Positions 7,702 through 15,100 of a stretch of 49,574 bases of DNA are shown here, one piece after another. Location of the stretch: contig CAJUQB010000007.1 in assembly GCA_910588285.1 (NCBI GenBank), positions 1-49,574 on the forward strand, written 5' to 3'. Position 1 is the stretch's first letter. Every line of letters starts with the position of its first letter. Source of the stretch: an uncultured Lachnospiraceae bacterium. Its GTDB lineage: Bacteria; Bacillota; Clostridia; Lachnospirales; Lachnospiraceae. Position numbers and translations under genes: made by a program. The notes beneath the pieces were generated by a model that saw only the letters and a program-made list of their open reading frames with translations, ran no database searches and was not told the origin of the DNA.

Positions 7702-8539
7702 ATGTGGTGGTCTCCCAGACGCTGTGACGGGCCAGAGCACTGGAAAACAATTCACTTACCGGCTTTCCCTGGGGCAAATGAAGCCGGGAAGCCCCATCCT
7801 TAAAATGCATTCCAATCCAAAAATTCACCCGCGTCTCATAGCAGTCCTCCATCTGGCGGTAATAGCACAGCTCCGCCATGTAAACAGGCTCCGATTCCGG
7901 TGCATGCAGCGGCCGGGCCAGAATGTTGGCCCCCGTAATCCCAATGCAATAGGGATCTTTGTGTCCCGGAATGGGCATTCCGATCTTCTCTGCGTCGAGG
8001 CCCTCCACAAACTGGAGGTATTCCATGCCGTGGCCCACATCCTCCACTGCCGAAGCCTCATAATGCCGAAAATGGGCTCCCGGATACCAAATTTTATAAT
8101 ACAGATCCTCTGGCGGATTAAAATGCTCTATGAAATGGGCCATCACCTCTGCGCGGATTCCCGGCGCTGTCACAGTGGTTGCCGCAAAGCCAACTCCGTT
8201 TGGCAGCGTACAGTATCCGGTCTTAAGGCTGCAGCACCCCGGTACATCCATGTGTTTTACATAATCCTCTATCGGGAACCCCGCCGTGGGATCCAGGGCT
8301 GCTCCCAGCTCTGTGGCACGCAGGTTTTCCTCTGTGGGACAGGCTGGCCCCAGGGCAAAATATTTGGCATAGGCAGACCGCTTCTCCTGCACGGTAAGAT
8401 CGCTGGACAGCTGATATAAATCGGAATAGTTTTCCGCTGTTACCGCAGGCTTTCTGCAATGCTTCACAAAGGGAATCGGGCTTTTCCGGTCAAAAGGGAT
8501 ATCCCACCCGCTCCCTTCCTCATATTTCTTCCAATCCAT
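7661..8539 (-). CDS. DAPG/phloretin hydrolase-family C-C hydrolase, copy 1
   Basis: About 292 residues, near the length of phloretin hydrolase and PhlG. These zinc enzymes cut the C-C bond between an aromatic ring and an acyl side chain, for example phloretin to phloroglucinol and hydroxyphenylpropionate. Visible features are KIWYPGAHFRHYE (H156, H159, E161) and a C-terminal HSVWE (H272, E276), an HxxxE pair like the zinc ligands H270/E274 of PhlG. The histidines, E161 and the HxxxE pair are all kept in the neighbouring paralogue. I chose the ATG at 8539 because AGGAGG is 8 bases upstream; a GTG at 8545 is too close to it. It follows copy 2 by 41 bases and is probably co-transcribed. The substrate is unknown. 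Confidence 0.75.
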   Translation of the reverse strand: MDWKKYEEGSGWDIPFDRKSPIPFVKHCRKPAVTAENYSDLYQLSSDLTVQEKRSAYAKYFALGPACPTEENLRATELGAALDPTAGFPIEDYVKHMDVPGCCSLKTGYCTLPNGVGFAATTVTAPGIRAEVMAHFIEHFNPPEDLYYKIWYPGAHFRHYEASAVEDVGHGMEYLQFVEGLDAEKIGMPIPGHKDPYCIGITGANILARPLHAPESEPVYMAELCYYRQMEDCYETRVNFWIGMHFKDGASRLHLPQGKPVSELFSSALARHSVWETTTFMRNVLAFWRDCQ

Positions 8540-8580
8540 GTTCACGTCCTCCTTTTTGCTCCTCCCCTAACATATCCGGC

Positions 8581-9453
8581 TTAAAAATACAATGCCTGGT
8601 TTTCCCCGTGATCCGGCATCCATCTATCCCGCCAGAATTTCATCTCCAGATACTGGTCATTGGTGTATTCCTGCATCACATGGATCATGGTCTTTTTGGC
8701 AATGTCAAGCGCTTCCTCTGCCGGGGGAACCGTCAGATAATAATCCCCGTCCTCCACACCAATACCGTACCACAGCCTCACACGCACCTCCCGGCCATAA
8801 TCCGTCAACCTGTGGTAAAACACGATGCAATTCCGTTCCAGCTTCTTGAAATTTCTATCCAGATTGTAGCCTATGGCAGATGTTCCGCCGATAAATATAC
8901 AGTTGGGGTCATTTTTTTCTATTTCTGTCGGATCAATCCCCAGATCCTTTGGTTCCACGCCGCCTACAAACCGCATATGAATACGGCCAAAGCCAAAATC
9001 CTCCAAAGCACCGTTCTCATAATGCAGATAATGGCTTCCCGGATACCAGATTTTATAAAACAAGGACTCCTCTGGGGCAAAAAACTGATTATAGAAATCA
9101 ATCATTTCATTGGTTCTCCCTTCCTGTCGGAGCAGAACCGCCGCATAAGTGACACCGTTTGGCAAAACACAATATCCGTTTTCCACCTCACAGTACCCGG
9201 TGTTATTCATATGCTTTCCATACATCTCCATGTCAAAGGCCTTCCGCGCATCCATTGGGCCTGCCGCAATGGCCTGTTCATATTCCTTGGGCAAGGGTGC
9301 CGGCATTTCATAATAATATCTTGCATGGGGGCAGCCTTTTTCCGCCTCCGTAAGCCCTGGTGACAGCTTTTTCAATTCTTCATCTGTCAGGGCACCATAT
9401 TTGATCCCTGAATCCTTCGGCACCAGAAAAGAATGATCTCTCTTATAGGCCAT
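8581..9453 (-). CDS. DAPG/phloretin hydrolase-family C-C hydrolase, copy 2
   Basis: A 290-residue paralogue of the next gene. It shares KIWYPGSHYLHYENGALED in the middle (HYE conserved) and ends with MIHVMQEYTNDQ, again an HxxxE pair fitting zinc binding. Sequence divergence between the copies is high outside these blocks, so they probably act on different substrates or form a hetero-oligomer. The ATG is preceded by GAGGAG. Upstream lies the inverted-repeat element at 9518-9682, then the sugar-binding lipoprotein and C-deglycosidase genes on the same strand, which suggests the hydrolases act on the released aglycone (inference). Confidence 0.75.
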   Translation of the reverse strand: MAYKRDHSFLVPKDSGIKYGALTDEELKKLSPGLTEAEKGCPHARYYYEMPAPLPKEYEQAIAAGPMDARKAFDMEMYGKHMNNTGYCEVENGYCVLPNGVTYAAVLLRQEGRTNEMIDFYNQFFAPEESLFYKIWYPGSHYLHYENGALEDFGFGRIHMRFVGGVEPKDLGIDPTEIEKNDPNCIFIGGTSAIGYNLDRNFKKLERNCIVFYHRLTDYGREVRVRLWYGIGVEDGDYYLTVPPAEEALDIAKKTMIHVMQEYTNDQYLEMKFWRDRWMPDHGENQALYF

Positions 9454-9517
9454 ATATAGCTCTCCTCTCTACGCCTTGCCCCCTCCCCCAAGTGAATCAG
9501 AAATGCGGGCACTCCTT

Positions 9518-9682
9518 CTAGTACAGCGAAAAATAAGTTTCTGATACATTGACGCAGGATGATTGTTTCATATGCAAGGCGGAGGAATGAGACGTAGCGG
9601 TGGCTACGTCGATTGACGACAACGCCGCAGATGAAAAATCAGACAAGTCAAGGTGTCAGTTACTTATTATTCGCTGTACTAG
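9518..9682. mobile_element. 165-bp MITE-like element with 21-bp terminal repeats
   Basis: Ends begin CTAGTACAGCG and match each other as inverted repeats at 20 of 21 positions; weaker pairing continues inward, about 31 of 36. The centre carries a perfect 8-bp stem (GACGTAGC, loop GGTG, GCTACGTC). It has no coding potential and no clear target duplication. It lies between the lipoprotein gene and hydrolase copy 2, where its fold could separate their transcription. Confidence 0.75.
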
Positions 9683-9719
9683 CTCTTAGTTACAGTTTTC
9701 ATACACCGGAGGATATCTC

Positions 9720-11333
9720 CTACTGTGCTGCCAGCCATGCATCCAGCTGGCTCTGGTATTCAGCGATGATATCATTGATACCTGCTCCTTCCAAAGCAGC
9801 AATATATTCCTCATACTTGGCCTCTGTTCCATCTGCCCCGTATACCCCGGATGAAAGCATCGGCTTATACTGATTGCTTACATTCTGACAAGCAGTCACC
9901 TGGCTGGCAACCTTGGTGTTATCAATGGAAAAGCCAATATATTTGGAAACCTCAACCTCTGCATTCAAAGTTACCTGCTGCTGCCGCACGTCTGCACCTG
10001 ACCCCTCCCATGGGGTAACTGTCAGGATATCTCCGTAAAGGAAATCTGCCATGTGATATTCTGCTGTTTCTGCAGATGCTCCCTCCGGATAGGTCCCGGT
10101 CCCATCCTCATTTTTTACCCAGTCGGTTCCTTCCACCCCCCAGGCCAGAGTATCATGCACCTCATTTTCACTGTACAGCAGATTGATAAACTTAACTGCT
10201 GCCTCCGGCTCTTTGGCTGTCACCGGTACGGCATACCCAAACTTGGTGTAGGAGGCGGTAGCAGTCTGAACCATAGCGCCTGTAAATTTCACCATTACAT
10301 CGCTGCCTATGGACGCTGGAAGCTTACTTTCATATCCGAACTCCTGGGCGTTGATCAAACAGATACCGACACCATTCTTAATCTGGGTATCCGCATACTC
10401 CTCGGCAGTAGAAGCGTCCTTGTAGATCAGCCCCTTATCGTACCATTCGCCTGCACGTATCAGGTTTTTCTTATAATCCTCGTTCATGTAATAGCATTTC
10501 ACCTTATCATCTGTCGGATCAACATAGATCTGTGAGTTTCCGTCACCGACAATATCCACCCAGTATGCCTCATCCAGCTTATCCGAGCCGCCGATGTAAG
10601 GCTGGGGGCTGATACAGGAGCCCTCTGCATCGGAATTAATTACCCCGCCATAGCCTGCTGCTGTCGCTGCTGTCAGGATCTCCTCCAGCTCTGTCCAGGT
10701 GGACATATTCTCAAACTTTCCCACCATGTCAAGCTCTTCCAGCACATCCTTTTTCACTACAATGGCTTCTCCGCCATAATGGCAGAGATTTGCACCAATG
10801 CCATATAGCCTGCCTTCCCTGCTGGTAGCAGCTAATCCCTCTTCTCCCAATACCGCTTTGATATCCGGGCCATACTCATCCACATAATCCGTAATATCCA
10901 ACAATTGGTTCTGGGACATGAAACCAGAAAAACTTCCTGCGGAAACCGGAATGTACATCATGGCATCCAGCTGCGCTCCGGACTGAATCATCATTGGAAT
11001 CTGGGTAGCATAAGTACTTCCGTCATACCACTGAAAATCTGCCGTAACATTTATCAGCGCTTTCATTTTCTCATTGACAGCTGCCTCTATCCGCTCCTGC
11101 ACATTGGAGTCCACTGGTGCAAAGCACATCAAGCCAACTACAATCTCTGTGGTCTCTCCATCATCTGTCGGTGTCTCTGCCTGTTCATTTTCGGCTCCGG
11201 CATTGGCATCCAAATCCTGTTCGGAATCACCATTGCCTGGGGTGCTTACATCCTCCTCCGTGGAACCACAGCCGAAAAGGAGACCTGCTCCCAGGCTTGC
11301 GGCCAACACCAATGCTGCTAACTTTCTCTTCAT
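9720..11333 (-). CDS. Sugar ABC transporter substrate-binding lipoprotein (DUF3502 type), copy 1
   Basis: A 537-residue exported lipoprotein. Residues 1-22 are a signal peptide ending in lipobox LLFGC (C22), followed by a low-complexity acidic linker. The rest is a family-1 solute-binding fold with a C-terminal DUF3502-like segment (YKPMLSSGVYG to QLDAWLAAQ). Such proteins bind oligosaccharides or glycosides outside the cell and feed LplB/YtcP-type permeases, but no permease gene is in this window. The start follows AAGGAGGAAA. It is third in the operon after the deglycosidase beta and alpha genes, so it probably captures the glycoside. It is a paralogue of the gene at 21676-23283. Confidence 0.88.
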   Translation of the reverse strand: MKRKLAALVLAASLGAGLLFGCGSTEEDVSTPGNGDSEQDLDANAGAENEQAETPTDDGETTEIVVGLMCFAPVDSNVQERIEAAVNEKMKALINVTADFQWYDGSTYATQIPMMIQSGAQLDAMMYIPVSAGSFSGFMSQNQLLDITDYVDEYGPDIKAVLGEEGLAATSREGRLYGIGANLCHYGGEAIVVKKDVLEELDMVGKFENMSTWTELEEILTAATAAGYGGVINSDAEGSCISPQPYIGGSDKLDEAYWVDIVGDGNSQIYVDPTDDKVKCYYMNEDYKKNLIRAGEWYDKGLIYKDASTAEEYADTQIKNGVGICLINAQEFGYESKLPASIGSDVMVKFTGAMVQTATASYTKFGYAVPVTAKEPEAAVKFINLLYSENEVHDTLAWGVEGTDWVKNEDGTGTYPEGASAETAEYHMADFLYGDILTVTPWEGSGADVRQQQVTLNAEVEVSKYIGFSIDNTKVASQVTACQNVSNQYKPMLSSGVYGADGTEAKYEEYIAALEGAGINDIIAEYQSQLDAWLAAQ

Positions 11334-11390
11334 ACAATTTCCTCCTTCTTTAAGCCCCTTTTTCTTTTATTTTAGGGCAGCTTTATATGT

Positions 11391-12449
11391 TTATGCCTCT
11401 TTGCAGAGACGGCTTAACATTTCATGGTGCCTGCGCACCTGTTCCACTTCATCCACCAGATACTCCAGGCCACGGTCCTGCTGATCCCTCTGGCCCTCAA
11501 ACTCCGAATCAATATAGCCGTCAAATCCATTCTCTCTAAGATACCTTATAGGTGTTTCATAATCAATGGCCTTATCCTCATAACAGCCAGGCCTTCCCGG
11601 AATTTCCGTCATATTGTAGAACTTCCCGTGAATGCTGACAATGTAGGGGATAATTGTGGTGATATCCTCCGGGTCAGCCGACATCTCATGGAGATTCATC
11701 CGTTCCACGGTGTTCACGTCCAATCCGTGCCCCGGATACTTCTCATCCAAGAGCCTGCACATTTCCCCCAGCTCATAATCCCTGCTGTTCTCCAGAATAA
11801 AGTCAATACTCTCCGGAATCTCTGCATGACGCTTGCAATAATCAATGGACACCTGGGAGGGAGAATGCTGGAAGATCCCAAAATCAGGTACCAGTCCTAC
11901 ATGGCTGCTCCCTGTCCGGTCCTTCAGCTCCATGATCTGCTCTGCCATGGCAAAATCCATGTGGGCAGCCATTCCTACCGTAGGCTGTACCCGCTTGCCC
12001 GGTACAATAGGCAAGGGCGCATGGATCTCTTTACCTATACGCACGTCGTATTTTTCCGCCGTATCCAGGGCCCTCTCAATCACATCAATGGGCACCAGGC
12101 ACAAGGGCCTGACATTCTGAAAGCCCAGCCTCGCCGCCAGCTTAATATCATTTTTCAGCCGTTCTGCTGCCTCCCGGTGGTTCATCACATGATCCCGAAA
12201 CTGATGTACATCCAGGTAAATATCCATGGTCACTGCCTGCATGTCATAGCGGGCCATATAATTGTTCCAGTCATAGATAAACTCCTCGGAAGGGAAGGGA
12301 TAATCTCGGATTACTGCCTCATCAATGATCTCGATACCGTCCGTATGTAAATGGTCATGAACCTCTTTGATCATGTCCTTCCAGGTCATTTGTCCAAAAA
12401 ATTGTGCCTGCTGATAGCTGTAAAGCGATACACCTCGTTTGATTCCCAT
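11391..12449 (-). CDS. C-glycoside deglycosidase alpha subunit, TIM-barrel (DgpC/DfgA/CarB-like)
   Basis: 352-residue sugar isomerase/epimerase-type TIM barrel. Metal-binding positions are visible as E141 (GKEIHAP), D189 (VPDFGIF), H274 (SIHGKFY) and the SEFEG glutamates at 316-318, the divalent-metal set of this superfamily. With the beta subunit it is known in gut and soil bacteria to eliminate the aglycone from a 3-oxo C-glucoside. The ATG at 12449 is chosen because AAGGAGG is 9 bases upstream; the longer reading from 12482 overlaps the beta gene with no site. It lies one base after the beta stop codon. The assignment rests on the barrel, the metal set and especially the DUF6379 partner. 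Confidence 0.8.
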   Translation of the reverse strand: MGIKRGVSLYSYQQAQFFGQMTWKDMIKEVHDHLHTDGIEIIDEAVIRDYPFPSEEFIYDWNNYMARYDMQAVTMDIYLDVHQFRDHVMNHREAAERLKNDIKLAARLGFQNVRPLCLVPIDVIERALDTAEKYDVRIGKEIHAPLPIVPGKRVQPTVGMAAHMDFAMAEQIMELKDRTGSSHVGLVPDFGIFQHSPSQVSIDYCKRHAEIPESIDFILENSRDYELGEMCRLLDEKYPGHGLDVNTVERMNLHEMSADPEDITTIIPYIVSIHGKFYNMTEIPGRPGCYEDKAIDYETPIRYLRENGFDGYIDSEFEGQRDQQDRGLEYLVDEVEQVRRHHEMLSRLCKEA

Positions 12450-12450
12450 T

Positions 12451-12915
12451 TCAGCAGCCTCCTTCCTGTAATGTAAGCTCAAAGGTGCAGATATTGGCGG
12501 TCTTTCCGGAACCGGCGCCGCTTCCCGGAACCGGCGGATTCTTTACCCACTCCTCATCCCAGGGCATATAGCCGTACTGGGCCAGAATCGACTGCTGCAG
12601 GCCGATGGTATGCTTCCCCGGCGCAAGCCCGCCTTCTTTTTTTACATGTAGGATCCCTTCATCATCATAGTTCCAATGCTCCCAGACACAGGCTTTCAGT
12701 TCCTCAAAGCTCCTAGGCGCCTTCCCATTGATCTCAAAGGTCTGCTGTTCCCTCGGGTATTCAGTTCCGTCACAGGTGATATAATATCCATTGTGCAGGG
12801 ACAAAAAGCATCCCCGGTAGTCTGCAATACGCACTGCGAATTGAAACCCTACTGCCTTACCGTTTTCATAATCATTTTGCAAGCTGTCACTGCGGATCAG
12901 ATATTGGTCAAACAT
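12451..12915 (-). CDS. C-glycoside deglycosidase beta subunit, DUF6379 (DgpB/DfgB/CarC-like)
   Basis: 154-residue small protein matching the DUF6379 family by pattern: FDQYLIRSDSL at the start, GFQFAVRIADYRG, then TFEINGKAPRSFEEL and LAPGKHTIGLQQSI. In characterised C-deglycosidases this beta subunit is a beta-sandwich that packs on the TIM-barrel alpha subunit and completes the active site. It is the first gene of the operon beta-alpha-lipoprotein. The start follows GAGGAGGGAG. The 147-bp element at 12936-13082 ends 20 bases before the start codon, right next to the ribosome site, so it forms most of the leader. Confidence 0.8.
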   Translation of the reverse strand: MFDQYLIRSDSLQNDYENGKAVGFQFAVRIADYRGCFLSLHNGYYITCDGTEYPREQQTFEINGKAPRSFEELKACVWEHWNYDDEGILHVKKEGGLAPGKHTIGLQQSILAQYGYMPWDEEWVKNPPVPGSGAGSGKTANICTFELTLQEGGC

Positions 12916-12935
12916 TTTTTCTCCCTCCTCTGTCA

Positions 12936-13082
12936 GTTACAATTCACGGCCTAACCGGCCGCGAACTGTAACGCATCCGGCCCATTGAAAAGTCGCCTGA
13001 CGGCGAGGGGCTGGATGCACGCAACCGCTATTTTACTGGCCGGATGCCTTGCAGCAGGGTGCAAGGCACCGTGAGCAGTAAC
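12936..13082 (-). mobile_element. 147-bp MITE-like structured element, copy 2
   Basis: Same length and orientation as the copy at 2626-2772, with seven substitutions. It is flanked by a perfect 8-bp direct repeat CTCTGTCA (12928-12935 and 13083-13090), the mark of transposition. The terminal inverted repeats start GTTAC. Three minus-strand hairpins are kept, two with a G-C changed to G-U, one with an A-C mismatch; four further changes fall on two facing strands of a possible closing helix. It accounts for most of the 336-base gap before the beta-subunit gene. Confidence 0.85.
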
Positions 13083-13121
13083 CTCTGTCATACACATCTG
13101 TAATTCCCAAAATATTTGTAC

Positions 13122-13150
13122 TTGTTTTTTACAACACCATTATATATAAT
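13122..13150 (+). promoter_or_regulatory. Promoter of the PucR/CdaR-type regulator, overlapping a minus-strand -10
   Basis: On the plus strand TTGTTT (13122-13127) and TATAAT (13145-13150) are 17 bases apart, giving a leader of about 95 bases. On the minus strand ATTATA at 13139-13144 reads TATAAT, with a weak -35 TAGAAA at 13162-13167. The two divergent operons may thus share one overlapping promoter region, where the regulator could act on both. The remainder of 13091-13251 is AT-rich without other features. Confidence 0.55.
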
Positions 13151-13251
13151 AGATTTTATGGTTTCTATGTATTTTTCTCTATTTTTACTTATTGTTTTTT
13201 GTCTAATTATAGATATATACACATATACCGAAAGACAGGGGGATAATTGCT

Positions 13252-14481
13252 ATGGATACTTCTATGTCACCTGTTCTGGATGCCCTGCTGGATGACCTGG
13301 GGCTGCAGAAAATCTCTGATGCCGCTGCCTTTGCACTGGGCAACCCCTTCTGGATTGTTGATATGAATTCCAACTATATGGTGCAGGTTTCCGGCAATAC
13401 CAACAACACACGGCTCCTGACAGAAAGCCGGCAGGGCTATGTCCTGGATGATACCATGCTGTTTGTTCAGAAGTACCGGATCCGTGAACAGTCGAATGCC
13501 ATGGACACCTCCTTCACCTTTCCATCCATTGTAGATGGCTTCCAGGTTCTCACCCGGCCGATTCGCATCGGCAGCGTAATCGTGGCCTACATTAGCGCCA
13601 TTGATGAACATCATCCCTTTGGACCGGACGATCCCGAAAAAATGGATACCATCGCCCGCATTGTCTCCACTGAGCTTTCCAAGGATTCCTTCTATCGAAA
13701 CAATAAGGAAATGCAGTATTCCTATTTTTTGCAGGATCTTCTGGAACATCATTTTCGACATGACGACATGAAAAAACGCCTCAGAACCATTGGCTATGAG
13801 ACGAAGGAATATTTCTATCTTCTGACGGTAGAGCTTGCCAGCATTGAGTCCAGGAAGCTGGTGCTGCACACCATCCAGGAGCAGATTAAATTTATTTTGA
13901 CCAATTGCATTTACTGCCTGTACGAAAACCATTCCGTGTTTCTTATTACAACGGAAAAAGAGCTGACCTCACAGGAGCCCCCCTATATCCGTCTCAAACG
14001 TTTTTTTGCAGAAAGCAGTCTAAAGGCAGCCATCAGTGATAGCTTTCGGGATATCGTACTTGTGCCCCGGCACTATAAGAAAACTCTGGATTCCTTGCGG
14101 CTGGGCCAACAGTCAATGCCCGGCGAAGTCCTGTATCGCTATTCCGCCTTGGCCTCATATCATGCCCTTGAGATCCTGGACGGAATTATTTCCTATACCG
14201 ATTTTTGCAATGGAGCTATTGCCAAGCTCATTTGCTATGACCAGAAGCACCGCAAGGAGCTGACCCGAACCCTTTATTGCTATCTGGAATGCAACTGCCA
14301 GACAGTACCTGCAGCCAATGCCCTGGCGCTCCACTCCAACACTATGCGGCAACGCCTTTCTAAGATCCTGGAAATCACTGGCTGCGACCTGAAAAACGGC
14401 CATCAGTGCTTTGACCTGATGATGGGACTAAAGATGTATTACGCAGGCGCAAACTCCCACAGCCAATCCAACGGCTCCTGA
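13252..14481 (+). CDS. PucR/CdaR-type transcriptional regulator
   Basis: 409-residue cytoplasmic regulator. The last 75 residues are the PucR-type helix-turn-helix: LTRTLYCYLECN, then AANALALHSNTMRQRLSKI. The N-terminal 150 residues look like a ligand-sensing domain of GAF-like character (FWIVDMNSNYMVQV), which is a weak call. Proteins of this type sense sugar acids, purines or aromatic compounds. The start has AGGGGGAT upstream. It is divergent from the deglycosidase operon, with an overlapping promoter region, so it is the best local candidate for controlling C-glycoside use (inference from position). Confidence 0.82.
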   Translation: MDTSMSPVLDALLDDLGLQKISDAAAFALGNPFWIVDMNSNYMVQVSGNTNNTRLLTESRQGYVLDDTMLFVQKYRIREQSNAMDTSFTFPSIVDGFQVLTRPIRIGSVIVAYISAIDEHHPFGPDDPEKMDTIARIVSTELSKDSFYRNNKEMQYSYFLQDLLEHHFRHDDMKKRLRTIGYETKEYFYLLTVELASIESRKLVLHTIQEQIKFILTNCIYCLYENHSVFLITTEKELTSQEPPYIRLKRFFAESSLKAAISDSFRDIVLVPRHYKKTLDSLRLGQQSMPGEVLYRYSALASYHALEILDGIISYTDFCNGAIAKLICYDQKHRKELTRTLYCYLECNCQTVPAANALALHSNTMRQRLSKILEITGCDLKNGHQCFDLMMGLKMYYAGANSHSQSNGS

Positions 14482-14535
14482 ATCTGCTCCGGCAGCTTTC
14501 CCGCGCTCTGCAAATCTCTCATTTTACAACACATT

Positions 14536-14589
14536 GCCCCGATCCTTTCTTTCTCATGATCTTGCTTCACTGAAAAAACGGATCGGGGC
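14536..14589. terminator. Hairpin between convergent genes
   Basis: GCCCCGATCC (14536-14545) pairs perfectly with GGATCGGGGC (14580-14589) across a 34-base loop; pairing extends outward with one bulge. It sits between the convergent ends of the regulator and the DUF35 gene. There is no clear T-run, so it may be a weak bidirectional terminator or an RNA-stabilising stem. Confidence 0.45.
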
Positions 14590-14654
14590 TAATGTAATGG
14601 CAATTCAATCTTCAATTATATGAAATCATACTCGGGATCACACGCAATCCCCTC

Positions 14655-15092
14655 CTACTCATCCAGCTCAAAGAACAGGGTCGTATATCTGCCCATATCG
14701 AAAAATACCGGGCGTACCCGAACCGGGAGCTTATCCTCAATCTCCTTGGCTTTCTTCTTGTTGATGCCAAGGATTACTGCATTCATCTCCGGCCCCTCGT
14801 CAAACTGTACCTCGCCGCAGACGTATTTCAGGTTCATGTCCTCCAGCTCCAGACGGGCATTCAGTGCGCCGGTGCGGACAAAGGTCTTAAGCACCCCTTT
14901 GCCCTCCAGGGTCATCCACTCGGTCTCATGGTAGCCGCAGCTGTTGCAGGCCATGTGGGGCGGAAATTCGATGCTTCCGCACTCCTTGCATTTCCTGGCG
15001 TAGATCACGCCCTCCTTTAATCCGTTCCAGAACTTCTCAACAATGTGTTCTCTGTTCCAAAAATCCTCTGTTCGCATGGTTCCCATGTTCAT
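14655..15092 (-). CDS. DUF35 OB-fold/zinc-ribbon partner of thiolase
   Basis: 145-residue protein with an N-terminal rubredoxin-like zinc ribbon (C35, C38, C49, C52 in CKECG and CNSCG) and a C-terminal OB-fold. This family forms complexes with SCPx-type thiolases: PhlB in the PhlACB C-acyltransferase, ChsH2 with Ltp2, and the archaeal HMG-CoA pathway complex, where it bridges acyl-CoA or acyl-carrier intermediates. It directly follows the thiolase gene by 8 bases. Ribosome site is AAGGGGGTGG; ATG codons 1 and 3 are both possible starts. It is third in the ACP-thiolase-DUF35 operon. Confidence 0.85.
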   Translation of the reverse strand: MNMGTMRTEDFWNREHIVEKFWNGLKEGVIYARKCKECGSIEFPPHMACNSCGYHETEWMTLEGKGVLKTFVRTGALNARLELEDMNLKYVCGEVQFDEGPEMNAVILGINKKKAKEIEDKLPVRVRPVFFDMGRYTTLFFELDE

Positions 15093-15100
15093 CCACCCCC

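Noticed and set aside
9720..11333. A complete sugar ABC transporter next to the deglycosidase
   Set aside because: Only the binding protein is found; no permease or ATPase of that family lies in the window.
2626..13082. A CRISPR array or tRNA-like gene in the hairpin-rich repeats
   Set aside because: Only two distant copies of 147 bp with inverted ends and target duplications; there are no spaced short direct repeats and no tRNA cloverleaf. No CRISPR array, tRNA or rRNA was seen anywhere in the window.
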